This document shows, piece by piece, positions 17,166-33,671 of a stretch of 64,000 bases of DNA. Each line of letters begins with the position of its first letter. The stretch's first letter is position 1. A program made the position numbers and the translations under genes. The stretch comes from Lichenostomus cassidix (lineage: Eukaryota > Chordata > Aves > Passeriformes > Meliphagidae), in contig CM039211.1 in NCBI GenBank assembly GCA_008360975.2, forward strand, positions 50,900,077 to 50,964,076, read 5' to 3'. The notes beneath the pieces are model-generated. The model had not been told where the DNA came from. It saw only the letters and a list, made by a program, of their open reading frames with translations, and did not search any database.

Positions 17166-20100
17166 CCTTCTGTCCCTATGACTCATTTTTGAAGACATTT
17201 GGTTTTAGAACTATCAATATTGAAGTTACTGAAGTAATTAATTTTGCAATTATTATTATTATTGATATAGATATTATATCAATATCTATCCTAGATCTAA
17301 GTCTCAGGCTGGAACAACTTTAAAAAAGCATTATATTTCATTGCTTATAATACATTTTATTAAAAATGTACTTAGGTCCCAAAGGACATCGCAAGTTCAA
17401 ATTTCCTTTATTTTTAGTATTTGCCCCCTGCTGTCCCAAGAAAAGCCCAGTAAATCAAAAAACCTGTGGAATTAGGGTCCACCAAGAGTCACAACACAAA
17501 ATTCTCATTTCCCTTTCTTGAGTTCCAAAATTCAGTCAAAACCTAACAGAAACACAGGACTACCATGTCTTGCCTTTCCTTGCTGTAGTTCTTAAGCAAT
17601 GAGAACCCACTTTTTAGTTACATTGGCTGTATTTTTTTTTTTTACATTTATTCGTACTGTATTTTTTTTAATGACAGTTCAGGAAAACCTTATTGCAAAC
17701 AAGCAGGTAAACAAGACACTATGCCTATTGAAAGAGTGATAAATCTTTAGGAGCAAAATATGGGATATCTAATTGCTTGTTCATTACCACATTAAAAAGA
17801 AAACTTCTCATAACAGCATATGTACACATGTAGAAAAAAATCTTGCCAAGAAAATAGGCTTAAAAATATAAAAATATTTTTACATTCTTTGCTACTACCC
17901 AAGTACTCCACTTCAGGTCTTTAGTCAGGATATTTTCTTTTCAAAATAGCTTTCAACAGTTACTTTTCTTTTAAATAATGGTCTTCTCTTCCCAAAACCT
18001 AGCTAAAGTAGAGGCCAGTGTAAATAGAAGCATGGTAAGCAGAATTTAGTATCAGTTTGCTAGCATGGTATGCAAATTTACACTTAGCTTGGTATAAGCC
18101 ATTGCAAAGAAGCTCTCTCATGGGAGAACCTCCCTTTTAAGTGTGGATCAAGTACACATTGTATGTTACTTTAGCACTGAAAGCACATTTACAACTTGAA
18201 ACCTACAGACCCGAAGCATAAACCTGATCAATCTGGTTTTCTGCACACCTGCCAAAGAGGTTCAGATGCAGAAATAATAACATAAAAATAATTTTAGTAT
18301 TTTTTTTGTGAGGAATCATCCATCTTACAGGACAGTATCTTACAGCACATGATTTTTTAAATTAGTATTTTATCAAATTATTTCCCTGTTAATGAAGTGG
18401 AGTTAGTACCTAGTATCAAGTCATGCTGTATTGGCTTACATGTAAACATACCTCTGACACTGCTATTCTCAAGTGCCTACTGAAAAAAACAATTACTTGT
18501 ACTAGCAAGACCTAGAGTATAACAAATGTGCACTTGAAATGTTAGCTAAACTTTAGTCAAAGACATGGAATAGCACTGTATTACTAGAAGAAAAAGGGCA
18601 AGACTGAAAAAAATTGTAATCCAGGATGTACTTGGAGCCAACATCCTTAAGTGATCTACTAGTGACTATGGATACATATAAAAGTTCCATGGATTAGTGA
18701 GTGGGTATTAGCAGATTTAGATCCACACTGAGAGAAATCAGGCTATAACTAATGGGCCTGTCCTGTTTAAACACAGTCTGAAGAACTCAAAACTTGGTCT
18801 AACTCATAAAACTTACCTTTAGAGCTAACTATCAGTTACAGAAATGGAAGCATACATGTTATTGCTTTGGTGAGAGCCAAGTCAAAGTGAGTCCCCTGCA
18901 GAAAAACTCATACGATACTACTCAGGTTTTCACTTGAAGCAAAATATTTGCATTATCCGTCAACAACGTGCATCAGCCGTGGAAAGAAAAAAAAACCAAG
19001 AGAATTATACCATAAAAAAATATTAAGCTAGAATTGTTTAGAAATCACTAAGTTGAACTTCTCAGGAATCCCATCAAACACAGCTAGAGTTATTAATCAT
19101 GAAGGAAGCCAACTTTAGAGAATGCAGAAACACTGAGCCACTTTTTTGAAAGTTTATTTTTATTGGACAGTCAAACATAGGACCAGAAATCACACTCGCA
19201 CTGCTACACTCCTAAAATAACTATTTGTGTATTGATTAGTTTAGTTGTATCTCACACGATGTACTGTAGTATGGCACAGAAGACCCTAAATTCTCACGTA
19301 CACCAGCACCAGTACAATATGGATTTCACAAGAAAACCATGAACAAGTATCCAGAGAAGGTACTCTACCCTAAGAGAAAAGCCATGCTTCACAGCACTGC
19401 ATTGAGCTGACAGATAGAGATGTGAATGGAAATTCTGATTTGAGGAAATCAGTGGCATTTCAGCTAGAACAGAGGCCTGCTGTACCTGCAAAAGCAGCAT
19501 ACTAAGACTTAAGATTAGCTTGGTTTGAATCCAAACATAAACAACTTAACAGAGTTCAACTGTATAAGCATTTCTATAAATGCAATTAACATCATTAGCA
19601 ACAGGACTTAACACTAATTATGCAATTCCCAGTCCTGATGTGATCTCCTTATCAACTTGTTATGAAAACTGGCTCTATGAACCAGACCTTGGTACCAGGT
19701 GTCTCTTGTTATGATATAAAATTTAAGCATGAGATAACAAAGACCTTGAAACTATGGACACAGATGAAAAGCAGAGGCCTAGGACCATGAAGAATTCCTT
19801 AATGGTGAAATACTGGTCAGTCAAAAATGTAACCTCCACAGCTGGGAAGGTTGTTTTTGCTCTTGGCAGCTGCAGTTTAAAGAAAAAATCCAAACAGCTG
19901 AGCAACAGGGCAAGGAAGCAATGTGACTGCAGCCTGGGAAAGGAACACCTCTCCAGCATCACATCACATGCAGTCAGGGTCAGGAATCTCAATCATTTTT
20001 TTAAAACACGGTTACAAAAGATCCAAATTTGGCCCTGTGTGTGTGTGTTTTGGCAAAAGATGTCTACCTCAATTCTGCATCTGTCCTGCCATCCACCTCT

Positions 20101-20447
20101 CCCCATCCCTCACTGAAGACGTCTTCAATTAGGTTACCTTTGCCTCAGCAACTAGGACCATCAGGAACAGAGATATCAGGCTAGAAAAAGGATACTTGTT
20201 CCATGGTACTGCATAGTTACAGACAATTTAGGATGTAAGTCAGATATAAGGCCGACTACTTTGAATAAATAATGATAATGATTAGCGTGTAAGAACTAAT
20301 GTATAGCAATAATTAACAATGTGTAAGAACTAATTAAAAGGACAAGGCATGTTGCTAGTGAATGTCAGCCTAAAAGCGTTCATTCTAAAGTTTAAAATTG
20401 ACCTGAATTGTCAGTCTAAACTGTCATCACAGCTACTTCTAATTCTT

Positions 20448-20505
20448 TTTATATATACATATATATATGCATTTGGGTACATACATATCTATATATGCAA
20501 GCATA
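20448..20505. repeat. (TA)n-rich patch
   Basis: Alternating TATATATACATATATATATG-type sequence with interruptions, in CERT1 intron 2. Likely a length-variable microsatellite. Confidence 0.75.
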
Positions 20506-23500
20506 ATTAGTTTTGAAAGAGCTGAAAAAGAGCGCTTAAGAAAGAGAAACACTTATCCTTAAAAGACAGCAGTTTGAAAAGCTTCAAGAATACCTTAGAC
20601 ACCAGTTATAATACAACATCAGTTAAGTACCTGGAGACCTGCGGTAGCAGTAAATTCTGTTCCAACTAGTCCTCATAACTAAGGAATGATGGACTTCAGT
20701 TGGGAGGAAAGACACATCAAACAGATTTAACAAGTGGCTAAGTTGGGCACACTATTTGACTGAATTCACCTTCACTAGAATTCAACAACGACAAGGGAAA
20801 ACAGCAACTATTCCATATGTCTAAAGGAGGAGGTAAGAAGACAAACTGGGAGATGAAGAAAACAACACTCAAGCAGTCATCTATGACAAACTATTTTGAA
20901 TGTATGAACAGAGAGGCCGGTTAAGCTAGTGACTTCAGGAAGCACATAAAAAAGAGAAGGCCAACTGCAGTTGCATATAAGTAAATAAAAAGTATTCTGA
21001 CCTTATAGCTTAGTACTCTATGAATGCATATCCAAAAATGAGGTCTAATATTTTACAAATCCTCAGTAAAGCTGTTGGAAATGTCATTAATGGCTATCAC
21101 AAAACACATCAGATAATCAACAGCAAGTTGCCTAGGAGGACCATTGAGCAACACTACAGCCCTGAAGGGGGTGATGAACCAACTATATCCATGAACAAGA
21201 AATCAGCTATAAATCAACCTTATGAAAATGCACAGAAATTCAGGTTGAGCAAGACTAAAGATTGCAAATGCCATAGAAAAATTTGCTGGGTCATGAAATT
21301 TTAGTTTTAATACCTAATGCAAACACTGAAATTATTTAAGACTAGGTATACCTCTGTGAGAAATGCTCCACAGCATGAAACTGCTCCTATATAAACCACA
21401 GGCACAAATTATGACCCTGAAGTATATGTCAAATAATGAAGAGAGTTCAAATTTAACCATGTTAATAAAAAAGTCATGTTGGGGGAATAATATTCTCACT
21501 GATAATAAGATGACAGAAATACTGCTGGATTACAGCCCTAATTTCAAGTGTGTGGTAACATGATTATATTCAAGACCAATTCTTCAGCAATATCAAGTAA
21601 TGCTAAAATATTTGGTTAATGTACATTACAGATTTATTTTTTTTTACACCCTAATCATTACAGAATCTGCATCACAGTAAAAGGAACAGCCTCACTGGGC
21701 AGATCCAGATGTGTATTTTTCCATTTCTGACTTAATTCTCCAATACACAATACAGAAGAAATAATCCACTTCTCCACCATGCCAGGTAGTTGGTTTTTGC
21801 TTGACACAGATATTAGCACCTTCTAGAACTTTGATATATACATACATTTTCACTTCACATTAACTCATCAATGGCTGGTTCAGATAATTCAGAGGCATAC
21901 ACAAATTTGTACAGAGGATGTGAATGCTAAAACTAATTGTCGAGGACAATCCCATATTTCAAGCAACTTCTGCATGCTGCACCAGCAGCAGCTCAGTGTC
22001 ATTATCTCCTAGGTTTTTACTCCCTTTCCCTTCCTCACTACCCTGTTGCTCTTTGGCATTTTCCTCTCCAGAACAGAATAACCTCGGGCCTTTCACATAT
22101 GAGTAAGTATTCGTAAACACATTTGTCTCTGTTTAGAATATCTGTTTCCCATTTAGCCAAAATCTCCCACCAGTCTGGATTTACCTACTTGATTCAGACA
22201 TACACCAAAACCTAACAGTACTAATTGCCACATGCCCTAAATAAACCCCGACCTAGTTAGGGTTTGTATTATATGTCTTAGTCATAAACTCAGGTCATCT
22301 TTTTAGTAGCAACTAAGGCTGGGGAAGCACTTTATCAAATTACAGAAAATTAATTATTCAATTAAATGCCCATCATGTCATACTAAAACAGATTGTTTTC
22401 CAACCTCAGACAGTTTGAAACAATATTTTCCCAAACAATTAACAATTACTACAAACTTGCTGCTACTGTTTCTGCCCAGGGCATGGACTTATGGCATAGC
22501 TTTTTTAATAAAAGCTTTCACCAGCTAAAACCTATCAGTTCCCATTCAACTTAACTAGCAACAGACTGCAGCAAACCTATCAGTAGATAAATCTGCAATT
22601 ACAGCATGCTTTGATCATAAGCAGGTATCAAATTTTGAAACAGTAGCTAGAAAAAAGGTAAATCCAAACTTTATCCACATCAGTCCTCCAAGTGGGCCCA
22701 CTTCTGTACCACTTTTATGCACTACCACACTGACTCCACTGAGTCCTGTTAGATTTCACATTGTAGAAAATGTAAAACAAACACACCAATATACTGTTAA
22801 TGTCAAGGTGAATTTTTGAAAGCCTATTTTGCAAGGCATAATTCTTCACGCTATTATTTCTCTAGCACTGATGCCTCCTTCAATTAAAAATACAGATCTT
22901 TATTATAAAAGTTAGAGATTTGTAGGGTTCCTGTGAAAAACACTTTTAGGAAGGTTCTGCACATGTTTTAATTGATGAATGCAAGAAGCATTTTCTGTTA
23001 ACTTGGCAATCTATTTTTAAAAATGTCAATCTGTACTTCCTCTCACAAGTGCCCAGTTATTAATGGTGGTCAGTATCATACTATAAATAAAACAGAAATA
23101 CTACTAGAGTGAGGAAAGGCAGCTGTTCAACTAACCATATCTTTAAAAAGTGGAGTAAGTTTATTTTTAGTGGCTGATTACTGAATACAAACATGTCACT
23201 CTCTCTTCAAACTATATATGAGGAAATGAGAAATTTAAAATTGAAAACTGCCAGTTTAGCTTTTTCATGTACAGTGTTCTTGTTCTTTTCGTAAATTGAA
23301 ACTAACACATGTTTATATCTGCCCTAATTTATAAAATTAATATTTATGAAGTTCTTTACAACAACAACTTATTACTACTTATGGGGAGAAAAAAGGTAAG
23401 ACAATTCACTAAGCTGTCCTTCAGACAGACTTTCCTTTTCTATCTTCTTGCTTGTCATGAGCTCCAGATATTCTCAATAGATACTCAATCCCCCCCCACC

Positions 23501-26500
23501 TTTTAGAAGTTCATTGTGAAGATAAATTGTTGGCCTGCAATTTGTATATTAATATAAAATGTCATTACTGCTTTCATTAAGCAACTGTGCCTTCCAATTG
23601 CTGTTTCTGGAAGAAAAAGATCCCAAACAAATTAGTTTACTTAAAAGTATCTCCACTATGCAAGCTGAATTTATTGCTCAGTCCTAGTTCGGGCATTAGA
23701 CAGAGCTGTCTAATCATCTCTTTACAAAACAATAAAAACGAAGTGTTTTAAAACTGCAAACGAAAAAACCAATAGCACTTTTCCATAAAGGTTTTGATAT
23801 GCATACACATCACTGCAGCATAACCAAAGTCAAGGAAAATCATTGCATCACAGCGACTGCACCTTGTTTAAGCAACCAAACCAAGATCTTTTTCTACATA
23901 AATAATACACACAGGAAAGAAGAGGAATGCCAACCACTGGATTAAAGCAACATGGTGAATAAACACAGTATCAGTAGAAAAGCTGAAGTCTTAAGTTGGA
24001 ACACAAGCCTTTGGAACTCTTCCTGCATAGGCAGTCACCTCTGGTGACAAAAAATACAAAATTCACACAGTTTCAGCATTCTTAAAACCTTATCAAGCTT
24101 TACAATTCTCTAAGTATTTTTCAAGATCCACCATACAGATCCATAGAGAAGAGCTATCCTGACCAGGCAAATCCTTCCTGAAAAAAAGCCTTAGAATTCA
24201 TCAGATAAACACTTTGCTGTTAAGAATTTTGTAAGGCGATTTGAGAACCTATTAATATAAATTACTACCATGATTAAATTAGTGCTGGCCTTCTTCTTAG
24301 GCTGCCTGAAGTGGGGGCAGAGCATAACACATTGTTCTTGACTTATCGCACTGTGACTACCTGAATTAATGCAAGTCACTCTGTACACCAGTGGTGATGG
24401 CACAGTAAGAATAGACACAGTAATCAAGGCAAACACAATACAAGCTTACGGACCAGTTTGCCTGAAAGTTGGACTTAGAGCTCTATCGAGTATTTTCTTT
24501 TTGTTCCTTTAATAACACAGGCTAGACCTTCCAACTCCAAAACCAAGTCCCAGGGATCCACACCTACAGGACTGCCATGAACATCCATTCTTAATCATGT
24601 ACACAAATTCCCCACTGGAAGTTTGATTTCAAAAATGAAAGAACTACAAAGCTTTAAAACAAAGAAATGTACCCTTAATAAAGACCAACTGGCACTGACT
24701 ACCACCAAAAGGAGTAATTTAGTATGTCCAGGCTAGATTAATATAACAAAGGTTAAGTTTGTCCATACGTGAAATTTTTATAATATCCATGATTTCATCT
24801 CATCCATTGACGCACACACCAAACTTTTACCTCCAGTTTCAGCCTCCAACCTGATATAAACCAATTAAATACCTCTGAGGTATGACAATATGATTCTGCG
24901 CTTGAAACACATAAAAAAGCTATGCTACTAAGTTTATTTGATGAAAGAAGACTAGTTAAATTAAGGGGAGAGATGAGTGTCTTACAAAATATCCCTGTAA
25001 AATTATCTATCAATCCCTACCCAATGCGATACAAATGACAAAACAAGAGCAAAGGCAACTGTCGGTTTCTGCATACAATATTCACGTCTCAATTAATACT
25101 GTGACTTATAATTAAACTCCTCTTCATTGTAGAAAGTACAGTAAAACTACTCAGTGACAGCAGCTTTCCAAATTTATGCTTACACATTAACAACATGTGG
25201 ACATTCTATAATAATAGTAGAATTAATTATGCATCGAAACACATTACATTCCCCACTGGATTCAAATATGCACACCTAATCCAAGTGCCTAAAAGAAATC
25301 TTCATGAAAATCCAACCACCCTTTCCTACAAGGGAACCCTTCTTACAAGGGAGCATTACAGTCATCAATGCCACCTCATACTACTCTCATCCTGCATCAT
25401 ACTGATGGAAACCAACTGAAATACTGAAACCTACTGAAATAGAACAGGTTAAGATAGAAGTAGTCACTACGCGACTGTATCAGCAAGATCACAGGAAACT
25501 GAACTCACGGTATGGTGAAAGATTGTTGAAAAATAGTGAAGATTGAAAAATATTAAAGATTAGGATCTCAACGACATCAAATCAGTGCAACTGAACGTTA
25601 AGCAAATAAGGAACCTGACTTCCCCTCCTTACCAGTGTAATCACAAGTCATTCAGTAAAGAGTAAGTTCCACTGACAGCAAAGGTAGTTTTCACACATTA
25701 TCATTCCAGCACTTACTTTATCAGCTGTTGGTGTTCTCCTATGCATTCAAATACATGCTAGAAAGCTTACAGTTAGTGAAGACATTACAAGAATACAGAA
25801 GTAAAGATCAACTATGCACCTCAGGAAGAATGTTTCAAACATTTATCTTAGAGCATAATCAATTTTCAATCGAAAACATTAGTTAAAAAAATACAATATT
25901 CAATTTACTACTGAACAACTATCAAACCAGAAGCATTGATCCTAAAACTGTCTTAAAAGTATAACTTCTGAAAAATAGAGAGAGAGAATAATTGTAGGAC
26001 AGTTTCAAAAGTATATTTCTATAGCCTAGAGACATGAAATGATCCAATAGCATTTCTCAACTTTTAAAATTGACACAACAATTTTAATTACAACTAGATA
26101 CAATTAACAGGAATTTACTAGCTTTCAGCAATGTCATTTGTAACCAAAATCAAGCAATTGAACCACCAAATACACTCACAAAGCATGAGCTGGAATGAAA
26201 ATGCAACTAAAGTATCAGATTAACCTTTAGAACTGTGGCTGCTTTTAATTCTTTCTCAATGTATTCAAGAAGTTCAAGAACTTAAAAATAAATGCACCAA
26301 TTCAACTCCAAGTTACCAGATGTAACAAGTGCCAGAGAAAAGAAGAAGAAGACTGCCTGTAAGAAGTTCCACTGTTGCATACATCCTAAGCTTGCCAGCT
26401 TTCCTTTATAAACTGCAGTGCACCAAAGCATTCCGGCAACAACGGCACTATCACTACAACCTCTCACTCTACCCCACAGCTGGAATTCAGGCTGCTGAGA

Positions 26501-27229
26501 TGTGCTCTACAATATGCTTGCAATGTCCTTTAGCAACATCCTTGCTATCACCTTCTTGTCTCTGCCTGGTTGGCACGCTAAGCTCTTGTTAGTGAATTTG
26601 AGAGATTTTTGGAAGTTCTGATCATAGGCTCAACAGGCTGCCACAGGTACACCATAGTCAGAGCTCCTAGAGACTGTCATGCACAATAAATTCCTGATTA
26701 AGCCGCATCTTGAGGAAGTTTCAAAAGTTCAAACAGTTAAAAAAATAGTTTAAAATACATTACATGATCTGTTCAAATTTTTACATGACTGTAATACTTG
26801 TCGGACACCTAAATGTAAAAATCTTTTCACAAGCTTTTCTCCAAAATGCATATAGCTCATGTAATCAATCCAGTCCTTTTTTTTTCCCAAAATGCGATCT
26901 GTTTAATAAAAGTCTATTTTTAAGCTGATTATTAGTAAGCATACTTCTTGTTTGTTACCCTTAATTCACCTTGAAAAAACTCCACGTATTTGGTGGAATA
27001 AGAATAAAAATGCTAAGATTTAACACTATTACTCTAGGAATTTGTGTGCTACATGGAAGTCCAGCTATTTTTACTCTAAATCACATAACTGGACTGACTA
27101 TTTAATGGTATTACAGAAAGACTACAGCATGCTTTTTGACAAGCATTAGTCATAATGCATATCGTAAGTCTGAAAGCCAAAAAAGCAGATTATTTCCTTT
27201 ATCTCCTAAGGCAAATTCATCTTCATAAG

Positions 27230-27650
27230 ATTTCATGGAATCATAACGGTTGTTAAAAAATTCTAAAGTCATCAAGTCCAACCATCAACCCAGCATCACT
27301 ACCACGTTCACCGTTAAACCACGTCATCAAGTGCCATTTCCACACGTTTTTTGACACTTGCAGGGATGGTAACTCCACCACCACCCTGGGCATCCTGTTT
27401 CAACGTTTTACAGCCCCTTCTATGAAGCATTTTTGATGTCTAATTTAAACCTCCACTGGCACAATTTATGGGCATTTACCCACATCCTGTCACTTCCTAC
27501 ATGGCAGAAGAGACTGAACCTTGCTACAACCTCCTTTCAGGTAGTTGTAGAGGGCAATCAGGTCTCCCCTCAGCCTCCTTTTCTCCAGGCTAAAAACCCA
27601 CAGCCCCCTTAGCCACTCCTTGTAAGACTTGTGTTCATTTATATGTAGGC
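27230..27650 (-). mobile_element. CR1 LINE 3' fragment, antisense
   Basis: Reverse complement of the avian CR1 3' end, so it lies in the same sense as CERT1. Landmarks are TTCATGGAATCATAACGGTT (the terminal repeat end), ATCAAGTCCAACCATCAACC, and CAATCAGGTCTCCCCTCAGC followed by CTTTTCTCCAGGCTAAA. It is 5'-truncated and has no intact reading frame. Confidence 0.88.
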
Positions 27651-28063
27651 TCTTTATTCTTACCAGTTTATTCTGAACCTGCTTTTAGCATTAGACAAAA
27701 CCAGCAACACACTAACTTGTTCACAGAAAGAAGCATTGAGAAGAACACTTTTTTTTTTGAAACCTACAGAGTTGTGTTCAGAAAGTCAAGAGCCATAACC
27801 AAGGAACCACTACCCTCTCTCTCAAGCAAAGACTGTGAAGGATGGTACCTCCTCTGGGAAGCTGGTCTGGGCTCTTAAATCGACCCACAGAAAAAACTTT
27901 GCAGCCTTCAGAGGCACACAGTCTCTCTACCCACAAAACTGTCTAATATGAGAAATTAAAAGCTGCTTGTCAAAGCCACAAATGAAAAGAGTTTGTTTCC
28001 TCATTAGGAATTCCTTGCCCTGCTCCACACTGATGCCATTAACCGTCATAAATAGATGACCTA

Positions 28064-31669
<3,606 letters not shown>

Positions 31670-31765
31670 CTTGCTGAGCACCCCGCAGAGCTCAACAGGC
31701 AGTCCGAGCTCGGTCTCGGGGTCCTCCTCGGAGCCGGAGGAATTCCAGCTCTGGTTGTCCGACAT
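31670..31765 (-). CDS. CERT1: CERT1 coding exon 1 (start, residues 1-32)
   Basis: The exon begins with ATG at 31763-31765 and encodes 32 residues starting [19 protein letters not shown], the characteristic acidic and serine-rich CERT1 start, and ending CGVLSK just before the PH domain proper. The donor reads AAG then GTGAGC (intron from 31669 downward), phase 0. The ATG context is weak (T at -3, T at +4), and the same frame stays open for 93 codons upstream. I chose this ATG because it matches the canonical 5' end of the human protein. The exon sits inside the CpG island shared with POLK. Compared with human as I recall it, Leu replaces Ser, Pro or Arg at three positions in the linker before CGVLSK, a region of low constraint. 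Confidence 0.95.
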
Positions 31766-32060
31766 GGAGACCGGAGCCGCAGCCACCGCCGAGCTGGGAA
31801 AGAGCCGGAGCGGCCCCCGCCCACAGTAGCCTCCTCCTGCCGAAGGGACCGGAGCGCCGGGCTCTACCCGAGCGGGTACCGCCACCGAGCACCGCCCACC
31901 CCTGCCAGCGACCGGCCAGCCACCAGGCTCGCAGCCCCGGGCTCCCCTCGCCGTAGCCCCGCAGACCCCGCCCGCGGCCAGAGCCACAACACCGGAGCGG
32001 TGAGGGGAGGAGGGGCGAGCGCGCGTCCGCCTGCGGGCACCCGCTTAGCGCGCTCCCGCC

Positions 32061-32070
32061 GCCGCCATTT
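32061..32070 (-). promoter_or_regulatory. YY1-like site 1
   Basis: GCCGCCATTT on the plus strand, the reverse of the AAATGGCGGC form of the YY1 core. Just left of the ZNF143-like pair. Confidence 0.4.
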
Positions 32071-32130
32071 TAGGGGAGGCGGGCGCGCTTTAGCGCCATT
32101 CATCGGCACCCTGCCGCCGCGGGGTCCCAC

Positions 32131-32145
32131 GGGAGTTGTAGTTCC
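32131..32145 (-). promoter_or_regulatory. ZNF143-like site 1
   Basis: Plus strand GGGAGTTGTAGTTCC, the reverse complement of an ACTACAACTCCC core. That is the known ZNF143/THAP11 promoter element found at many bidirectional CpG-island promoters. Binding is inferred. Confidence 0.6.
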
Positions 32146-32200
32146 ACCCCGCGCGGCCATGAGCCCGGGCGCCATTGCGTCTCTCTCGTGCCGCAGGGTG

Positions 32201-32217
32201 TGCTGGGAGATGTAGTC
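32201..32217 (-). promoter_or_regulatory. ZNF143-like site 2
   Basis: TGCTGGGAGATGTAGTC on the plus strand; the minus strand reads GACTACATCTCCCAGCA, a near-consensus ZNF143 element including the CCCAGCA extension. It is a stronger match than the site 70 bp to its left and lies in the same orientation. Confidence 0.7.
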
Positions 32218-32235
32218 TCTCTCCTGTGGCGGACG

Positions 32236-32247
32236 GCCGCCATCTTG
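32236..32247 (-). promoter_or_regulatory. YY1-like site 2
   Basis: GCCGCCATCTTG, an exact reverse complement of the AAGATGGCGGC YY1 core. YY1 sites of this kind lie at or just downstream of starts of TATA-less genes, so the POLK start could be close to here (inference). Confidence 0.6.
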
Positions 32248-32633
32248 GATTCACCGTTTGGGTAGCGGCTGCGGCGGGTCTCGCCTCAGTGCCCCCGGGG
32301 GAGGGAAACTCCGCTGCCAAGGGCGACGGTGCTGCCCGGGGCGATGTTTGCGCTGCTTTTGCGCGGAGGTATTTACTTTTTCGTTAGGGAGGTGAAGCGT
32401 GTCTCCGGCTCTGCTTGCTTTCTAGGGCGAGGAGATACAGCCTCTCTTCCTCCCCTCAAACCGGCGGCACTCGAGGGAAGCGGGGACAGTTGCGGGGGGA
32501 AACGCCAAACTTTTCCCTGCTCAAAGATGGTGGAAGGGGCGGGAGATGCTGCCTGCTCTGGGTGAAATGTGAGGGGAGGGCGGGCCGTGCGGATCCGACC
32601 GGGTTCTGCTCCCCCGGCGGGAGGCAAAGGCGT

Positions 32634-33671
32634 GCAGTGGGCAGAGCGATGGGGCAGAGCGATGGGGCACAGTGATGGGGCAGAGCGATGGGGCAGAGCG
32701 ATGGGGCACAGTGATGGGGCAGAGCGATGGGGCACAGTGATGGGGCACAGTGATGGGGCAGAGCGATGGGGCACAGTGATGGGGCACAGTGATGGGGCAG
32801 AGCGATGGGGCACAGTGATGGGGCACAGTGATGGGGCAGGGCGATGGGGCACAGTGATGGGGCACAGTGATGGGGCAGGGCGATGGGGCACAGTGATGGG
32901 GCACAGTGATGGGGCACGGTGATGGGGCACAGTGATGGGGCACGGCGATGGGGCAGAGCGATGGGGCAGAGCGATGGGGCAGAGCGATGGGGCAGAGCGA
33001 TGGGGCACAATGATGGGGCACAGTGATGGGGCAGAGCGATGGGGCACAGTGATGGGGCACAGTGATGGGGCACAGTGATGGGGCAGGGCGATGGGGCACA
33101 GTGATGGGGCACAGTGATGGGGCACAGTGATGGGGCAGAGCGATGGGGCACAGCGATGGGGCACAGTGATGGGGCAGAGCGATGGGGCAGAGCGATGGGG
33201 CACAGCGATGGGGCACAGTGATGGGGCACAGTGATGGGGCAGAGCGATGGGGCAGAGCGATGGGGCACAGCGATGGGGCACAGTGATGGGGCACAGTGAT
33301 GGGGCACAGTGATGGGGCACGGCGATGGGGCAGAGCGATGGGGCAGAGCGATGGGGCACAGTGATGGGGCACAGTGATGGGGCACGGCGATGGGGCACGG
33401 CGATGGGGCAGGGCGATGGGGCACAGTGATGGGGCACGGCGATGGGGCACGGCGATGGGGCACAGTGATGGGGCAGAGCGATGGGGCAGAGCGATGGGGC
33501 ACAGTGATGGGGCACAGTGATGGGGCAGAGCGATGGGGCACAGTGATGGGGCACAGTGATGGGGCAGAGCGATGGGGCAGAGCGATGGGGCACAGTGATG
33601 GGGCACAGTGATGGGGCACAGTGATGGGACACAGCGATGGGGCAGGGCGATGGGGCACGGCGATGGGGCAG
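32634..33671. repeat. Minisatellite, 13-bp unit, about 80 copies
   Basis: Tandem array of GATGGGGCACAGT and close variants (CAGAGC, CAGGGC, CACGGC, CACAGC in the last six bases), about 1.04 kb, so roughly 80 units by length. Because 13 is not a multiple of 3 and the unit has no stop in any frame on the minus strand, all three antisense frames are open for about 400 codons with a 13-residue period. These are not genes. It starts at the edge of the CpG island, just inside the presumed POLK transcription unit. Each unit carries a GGGG run, so G-quadruplex formation is conceivable. The true array length in the animal could differ from the assembled one. Confidence 0.97.

Noticed and set aside
17251..17292. 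AT-rich palindrome-like stretch (GATATAGATATT ... AATATCTATC)
   Set aside because: Low-complexity alternating A/T sequence that readily gives weak inverted repeats; no sign of function.
16622..17323. 233-codon plus-strand ORF
   Set aside because: It lies mostly within a diverged LTR-like repeat and runs into AT-rich intron; no protein-like domain.
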